NCBI GenBank assembly: GCA_002309155.1
Contig: DBXB01000023.1
Coordinates: forward strand, 10,014-19,946
Source: Bacteroidales bacterium UBA1223
GTDB lineage: Bacteria; Bacteroidota; Bacteroidia; Bacteroidales; P3
Direction: 5' to 3'
Length of the DNA: 9,933 bases
Shown here: positions 6,011 through 9,933 of the stretch, piece after piece
Position numbering within the stretch: position 1 is the first letter of the stretch
How the letters are laid out: each line of letters begins with the position of its first letter
Made by a program: the position numbers and the translations under genes
Notes under the pieces: generated by a model
Database searches by the model: none
What the model was told of the DNA's origin: nothing
What the model saw: only the letters and a program-made list of their open reading frames with translations

Positions 6011-6267
6011 CCGCTTACGAGAGGATGTAAGTATGCGAGAAAAGCATTGCTGATAACTGTCCCTACTTGTAAATTCGGCAAATTTCATGAAGGAGGACGG
6101 AGCATTTTGCTTTCGCTTGTCGTGTATGCTATACTCATCAGCATACCGTTCAGGCGTGAGATTTGTTCCATGGGAAAAGCCTGATGGTTTTTATCCGTTC
6201 CTTCAGAGGTGGCCGAAACCTACAAGTAGACGGACATGAGCACATAACCTCATGCCTTTCTTTTTTT
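6011..6267 (+). ncRNA. Putative structured non-coding RNA (or structured leader of the Mrr gene)
   Basis: This stretch of about 255 bases lies between a promoter box and a terminator and has no credible ORF. It folds into a nested rod: TGTCC (6058-6062) with GGACA (6232-6236); CTACTTGTA (6063-6071) with TACAAGTAG (6221-6229); TTCGGC (6074-6079) with GCCGAA (6212-6217); GAAGGA plus ACGGA (6089-6094, 6097-6101, split by a GG bulge) with TCCGTTCCTTC (6194-6204). Two hairpins sit inside: GTATGCT (6124-6130)/AGCATAC (6140-6146) and TCAGGC (6150-6155)/GCCTGA (6179-6184). A further 5' hairpin pairs CTTAC (6014-6018) with GTAAG (6027-6031). That is over 30 bp of ordered nested pairing. I see none of the signature sequences of tmRNA, RNase P RNA or SRP RNA. 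A 6S-like RNA or the Bacteroidales-1 RNA motif remain possible. It could act alone or as a leader controlling the gene starting at 6322. Confidence 0.68.
6232..6267 (+). terminator. Terminator at the end of the structured RNA, upstream of the Mrr gene
   Basis: GG-A-CATGAG (6232-6240) pairs with CTCATGCC (6249-6256), with one bulged A and the eight-base loop CACATAAC, followed by TTTCTTTTTTT to 6267. Its 5' arm shares bases 6232-6236 with the outermost helix of the RNA rod, so the two pairings compete at their edge. That geometry suits either simple termination or attenuation. Confidence 0.7.
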
Positions 6268-6321
6268 ACACACAGATTATAAACCGTTCCGTTGGAGGCT
6301 TGGGAACACAAAACCAAAACC

Positions 6322-7374
6322 ATGGAACAAGATCAACGTTACTGGATGCATCGTTGCAAATGTGGTGACAAGGCATGGCCTTTCACCCACGAACTGCTGA
6401 AAAAACACAATCTGATTTCAATCGGATGGAGAGACTTTTCCAATCCAGAACAGCAGGCGTTGCTGACAAAGGACTGGGATTCGTTCGAAAAAGTGTTCAA
6501 CGATGCAGGTTGGGGGCAACCGAGAAACCGCTACAATTTATGGCGATTCTTGAACAAAATGAAAAAGGGCGATGTCGTCGTGGTGCCGCTGTCAGGAAGT
6601 TTCAATGTCTATCGCATTGCCGACGATGTTGTTTATAACAACCAGGACAAGTTTGTACAGGATTTGTGGATCGACTGGAACGGAGACAAGGCAACCCTTG
6701 ACAGTAAAGGGTACCCCGCCTACCCTGATGGGCAGCAGATAGACATGGGTTTCTATCGCAAAGTGGAGCCGCTGACTGTAGGAATTCCACGTGGAGACTA
6801 CGCTTCGCAGGCACTCTATTCGCGTATGAAAATACAGCAGACCAATACCAATATTGATGATTTGAAAAATGATGTTGAAGATGCCATAAAACGATTTGCT
6901 GAAAATAGACCTATCAATCTACGCGCCACCTTCACGACCGAAGCTGCAAAAATGCTCTTGGAACAGATGCGTACCCTAATCAAGGATTTAAAGTTTGAAG
7001 AATTGATTAAATGGTATATGGAACAGATAGGAGCCGATGCAAGTATTCCGCCTAAAAACTCCACGTCTCATGAAGAAGGCGATGCCGATGTGATTGCCAC
7101 ATTCAATAAACTCAATGGCTTCACAATCCTAATTCAGGCAAAAAAGCACACAGACAATACTAATGAATGGGCGGTAGAGCAGATAACGACCTACAAAAAG
7201 ACTTTGGAAAAGAAACAGCAACTGCCATCGTCACAATTGTGGGTAATCTCGACCTGCGACGACTTCAGCGAAAAAGCCAAGAACGATGCAGAAGCCTCCA
7301 ACGTACGACTGATTGCAGGTCTTGAGTTCGCCCAAATGCTTGTTGAAAACGGAGTATATTCACTACCTTTATAA
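6322..7374 (+). CDS. Mrr-like restriction endonuclease with N-terminal EVE/PUA-like domain
   Basis: This 350-residue protein has two parts. Residues 5-105 (RYWMHRCKCGDKAWPFTHELLKK; LISIGWRDFS; KKGDVVVVPL; GSFNVYRIADDVV) resemble the EVE/PUA-like domains that read modified bases in type IV restriction enzymes; this is a pattern-level call. Residues 222-345 form an Mrr-type PD-(D/E)xK nuclease: FEELIKWYMEQIGA with Glu226/227, GDADVI with Asp254/Asp256, and the Mrr hallmark QAK (Gln272, Lys274), followed by a helix and the LWVIST strand. All catalytic positions are intact. It probably cuts modified (phage or foreign) DNA. I used the ATG at 6322; a TTG at 6292 would add ten residues with no family-like sequence. 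The terminator-ended RNA lies 55 bases upstream and the surface-protein gene starts 10 bases after the stop. Confidence 0.85.
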   Translation: MEQDQRYWMHRCKCGDKAWPFTHELLKKHNLISIGWRDFSNPEQQALLTKDWDSFEKVFNDAGWGQPRNRYNLWRFLNKMKKGDVVVVPLSGSFNVYRIADDVVYNNQDKFVQDLWIDWNGDKATLDSKGYPAYPDGQQIDMGFYRKVEPLTVGIPRGDYASQALYSRMKIQQTNTNIDDLKNDVEDAIKRFAENRPINLRATFTTEAAKMLLEQMRTLIKDLKFEELIKWYMEQIGADASIPPKNSTSHEEGDADVIATFNKLNGFTILIQAKKHTDNTNEWAVEQITTYKKTLEKKQQLPSSQLWVISTCDDFSEKAKNDAEASNVRLIAGLEFAQMLVENGVYSLPL

Positions 7375-7384
7375 AAATCGAGCT

Positions 7385-9933
7385 ATGAAAAGAATACTAT
7401 TTTGTGTTATTGCACTGTTTTGCGTAGCAGGCAATGTGTTAGCTTATGATTTATATTCTGGTGGATTGTATTATAACATCGTTGACGGCAATGCACAGGT
7501 GACGTGTCCTCTCGCATCTCCATATTATTACACAGCATGTCCAACAGGTGATCTGATAATTCCAAGCAGCGTTACCTATAACGGCACTACATACTACGTC
7601 ACCTCCATCGGCAAAAACGCCTTCTATGGTTGCAGCGGCCTCACATCCATCACCATCCCTGCCTACGTCACCTCCATCGGCGAAACCGCCTTCCATAACT
7701 GTAGCGGTCTTACATCGGTATATTACGCAGGTGATGTGGCTGGTTGGTGCGGAATAGATTTTGATGGAAGTCGTTCAAATCCTCTATGTTATGCCCACAA
7801 CCTTTATATTAACAACACCCTCGTCACTAACATAGTTATACCAAACAGTGTGACAGAAATCAAGCAATATGCCTTTGATGGGGCAACCTGCCTCACCTCC
7901 CTCACCATCGGGAACTCCGTCACTTCCATCGGCGTCTGTGCCGTCTGTAACTGCAGCGGTCTTACATCGGTCACCATCGGGAACTCCGTCACTTCCATCG
8001 GCGAAATCGCCTTCTATGGTTGCAGCGGCCTTGCATCGGTATATTACACAGGAGATGTCGCGGGCTGGTGTGGAATAGATTTTTATTTAAGTGATGAATC
8101 AAATCCTCTATTTTATGCCCACAACCTTTATATCAACAACACTCTCGTCACCGACCTTGTTATACCAAACAGTGTGACAGAGATCAAACAGTGTGCTTTT
8201 TATGGTGCAACCTGCCTCACCTCCGTCACTATTCCCACCTCTGTCATATCCATCGGCAGAGTTGCTTTCGCGTATTGTAGCGGCCTTACATCGGTATACT
8301 ACACAGGTAACATCACTGGTTGGTGCGGAATAGATTTTGATGGAAGTAGTTCAAATCCTCTATGTTATGCCCACAACCTTTATATCAACAACACCCTCGT
8401 CACCAACCTAGTTATACCAAACAGTGTGACAGAAATCAAGCAATATGGCTTTGAGGGGGCAACCTGTCTAACCTCTCTCTCCATTCACAATTTAGTTACG
8501 TCCATCAACTCTGGTGCCTTCGGTAGTTGTAACGCCATCACCGAAATACACTCATTAAATCCTATTCCACCTCAGGCAATCAGATATAGCTCCTTAGCTG
8601 GTGTTCCAACCAATATACCAGTTTATATTCCTTGTGGCAGTCTTTCGGCATACAGTAGTGCCACTGGATGGTCTAATTTCACCAATTTCATAGAGAGCGG
8701 AAGTCCATCATTTTCGGCGGTATCAGAAAATGATGTTATGGGCTCCGTGCAAATTCTCTCTATGCCCACATGCTCCGACCCGCAAGCAGAGGTTATAGCC
8801 TCCGCTAACAGCGGCTACCAATTCGACCACTGGAGCGATAACTCAACAGCCAACCCCTATACACTAAACGTAACCGATGATATGGTGCTCACCGCTTACT
8901 TCTCGCCTGTCACGACGTACTACACAATAACAGTCACATCAAACAACGATGCAATGGGCACCGTATCAGGTGGCGGCAGTTTTGCAGAAAACACCACAGC
9001 GACTATCACAGCCACCGCCAACAGCGGCTATCAGTTCGACCATTGGCAAGACGGCAACACATCAAACCCTCGCACTATAACCGTATTGTCTGATGCAACA
9101 TACACAGCATATTTCGCAACAAATACAACATACTATACAATAAATGTGGTTTCGTCCGACGCAACTATGGGTAGTGTGACCGGCGGTGGCAGTTATGTTT
9201 CCAGCACCACCGTAACCCTTATCGCAACCCCCAACAGCGGTTACCGTTTCGACCATTGGCAGGACGGTAGCACCGCAAATCCACGCACAATCACTGTTAC
9301 TGGCAATGCCACATATACGGCATATTTTGAGGTAAATCAACCAAGTTCTTATACCATCTTTGCTGATTGCAATAATCCGATTTGGGGCAGCGTGACAGGT
9401 GGGGGTACCTATACAATGAACTCTGTGATAACTCTAAACGCGATAGCCAACAATGGGTATAGGTTTGTACATTGGCAGGACGGCAACACCGAGAATCCAC
9501 GCACAATCACAGTGACAGGCAATGCTACATATATTGCATATTTCGAGGCGAACCCAATAACATCATATTATACAATCTCTGTTCTTTCAAGCGATCCTAA
9601 TATGGGTACTGCAGCTGGAAGTGGAGTATATGCCGAGGGGTCGACAGCCACTATCAGTGCAACTGCGAACGAAGGTTATCATTTTGTACAGTGGCAAGAT
9701 GGCAACATTATGAATCCACGTACAATCACCGTGACTGCCGATGCCGAATACATTGCCTATTTTGTAGCCGACGTTACGAATGAGTACACCATCACCGTAA
9801 TGTCTCAAAATCCCACGATGGGCAGCACAACTGGTAGTGGCACCTTCGCATACGGCACCGTGACCACTATCACAGCTGAGCCCTACAATGGTTATCATTT
9901 TGTCCAATGGCAGGATGGCAACACCCAGCGCAT
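7385..9933 (+). CDS. BspA-like leucine-rich repeat and InlB B-repeat surface protein (3' partial)
   Basis: The frame is open from the ATG at 7385 to the window edge, 849 codons without a stop. It begins with a signal peptide (MKRILFCVIALFCVAGNVLA, cleavage near residue 20). Residues of about 55-400 are BspA-type leucine-rich repeats (LRR_5) with the 23-residue pattern LTSITIPxxVTSIGxxAFxxCSG, arranged in three larger modules marked by GWCGIDF. From about residue 443 there are divergent InlB B-repeats (GYxFxxWQDGNTxNPRTITVTxxAxYxAYF), five complete and a sixth cut by the edge. Proteins of this build are secreted or surface-anchored adhesins or glycan/host-binding proteins in Bacteroidales. The end is missing, so any sorting domain (for example type IX) is unseen. 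It starts 10 bases after the Mrr gene, though a functional link is doubtful. Confidence 0.92.
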   Translation, partial: MKRILFCVIALFCVAGNVLAYDLYSGGLYYNIVDGNAQVTCPLASPYYYTACPTGDLIIPSSVTYNGTTYYVTSIGKNAFYGCSGLTSITIPAYVTSIGETAFHNCSGLTSVYYAGDVAGWCGIDFDGSRSNPLCYAHNLYINNTLVTNIVIPNSVTEIKQYAFDGATCLTSLTIGNSVTSIGVCAVCNCSGLTSVTIGNSVTSIGEIAFYGCSGLASVYYTGDVAGWCGIDFYLSDESNPLFYAHNLYINNTLVTDLVIPNSVTEIKQCAFYGATCLTSVTIPTSVISIGRVAFAYCSGLTSVYYTGNITGWCGIDFDGSSSNPLCYAHNLYINNTLVTNLVIPNSVTEIKQYGFEGATCLTSLSIHNLVTSINSGAFGSCNAITEIHSLNPIPPQAIRYSSLAGVPTNIPVYIPCGSLSAYSSATGWSNFTNFIESGSPSFSAVSENDVMGSVQILSMPTCSDPQAEVIASANSGYQFDHWSDNSTANPYTLNVTDDMVLTAYFSPVTTYYTITVTSNNDAMGTVSGGGSFAENTTATITATANSGYQFDHWQDGNTSNPRTITVLSDATYTAYFATNTTYYTINVVSSDATMGSVTGGGSYVSSTTVTLIATPNSGYRFDHWQDGSTANPRTITVTGNATYTAYFEVNQPSSYTIFADCNNPIWGSVTGGGTYTMNSVITLNAIANNGYRFVHWQDGNTENPRTITVTGNATYIAYFEANPITSYYTISVLSSDPNMGTAAGSGVYAEGSTATISATANEGYHFVQWQDGNIMNPRTITVTADAEYIAYFVADVTNEYTITVMSQNPTMGSTTGSGTFAYGTVTTITAEPYNGYHFVQWQDGNTQR
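7690..8510 (+). repeat. Three duplicated leucine-rich modules in the surface-protein gene
   Basis: A module of GWCGIDF, NPLxYAHNLYINNTLVT, LVIPNSVTEIKQ and LRR units occurs three times, with its Trp codon at 7745, 8066 and 8321. Bases 7741-7890 and 8317-8466 differ at only six of 150 positions, so copies 1 and 3 are recent at DNA level. The spacings, 321 and 255 bases, are both multiples of three. Their 66-base difference equals one 23-residue LRR unit less one extra residue in copy 2. Confidence 0.88.
8711..9933 (+). repeat. Six tandem InlB B-repeats in the surface-protein gene (last one partial)
   Basis: Units begin at about 8711, 8918, 9131, 9347, 9566 and 9782 and keep a 213-219 base (71-73 residue) period. 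Each has a beta strand ending in MG-[ST]-V-x-G-x-G-x-[YF], then TITATANSGYxFxxW, QDGNTxNPRTITVT and AYF. The first lacks the central GGG turn and has SDNSTANPYTLNVT in place of QDGNTxNPRTITVT, so it is the most divergent. The array continues beyond the window. Confidence 0.88.

Noticed and set aside
5927..6184. 85-codon ORF across copy 2 of the repeat and the structured RNA
   Set aside because: Its start lies upstream of the promoter box, its first part is the non-coding repeat, and the rest has no protein family pattern while forming strong RNA helices.
6292..6321. TTG start extending the Mrr-like protein by ten residues
   Set aside because: The added residues show no family pattern, and an ATG at 6322 directly precedes the conserved domain.
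8711..9933. CRISPR-like or other non-coding tandem repeat array
   Set aside because: The 213-219 base period stays in frame, encodes InlB B-repeats and varies mostly at synonymous or conservative positions.

Overview
The window looks like chromosome from a member of the Bacteroidota, most likely order Bacteroidales (Prevotella/Bacteroides-like). The evidence is the TAnnTTTG-type -7 promoter boxes, the lack of Shine-Dalgarno sequences before the starts, the HU - tiny COX24-like basic protein - RNase E/G gene order, and a BspA-like leucine-rich surface protein with a Bacteroidales-style DUF6922/AbiEii pair. The genus cannot be fixed from sequence alone. Every gene I support is on the + strand.

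Positions 1-1100: the 3' end of a tRNA without an encoded CCA, a strong terminator, and a CPBP-family intramembrane protease. Positions 1089-4726 form a housekeeping block. HU, with its own promoter box, is followed by a 29-residue basic protein of the COX24/AURKAIP1 type (probably ribosomal) and a terminator-like hairpin. Then come an RNase E/G-family ribonuclease starting at GTG, a secreted GH25 muramidase that overlaps it by 20 bases, a LolA-like periplasmic protein, and a perfect 15-bp terminator.

Positions 4837-7374 form an accessory, defence-like block. An 81-bp direct repeat (78/81 identical) occurs twice, 1093 bp apart, and each copy ends in a TATCTTTG promoter box. Copy 1 drives a nearly leaderless DUF6922-like/AbiEii nucleotidyltransferase pair, a probable type IV toxin-antitoxin module closed by a perfect 14-bp terminator. 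Copy 2 drives a non-coding stretch of about 255 bases. That stretch folds into a long nested rod, at least two inner hairpins and a terminator, and is probably an undescribed or unannotated structured RNA. Directly after it lies an Mrr-like restriction endonuclease with an N-terminal EVE/PUA-like candidate reader domain. The RNA is either a stand-alone ncRNA or an attenuating leader of the Mrr gene.

Positions 7385-9933 (open at the window end) encode a secreted, highly repetitive protein. Its first half is BspA-type leucine-rich repeats in three duplicated modules, and its second half is at least six divergent InlB B-repeats of about 72 residues. It starts 10 bases after the Mrr gene. The most notable features are the duplicated promoter repeat, the structured RNA it drives, and the arrangement of both around defence-type genes.
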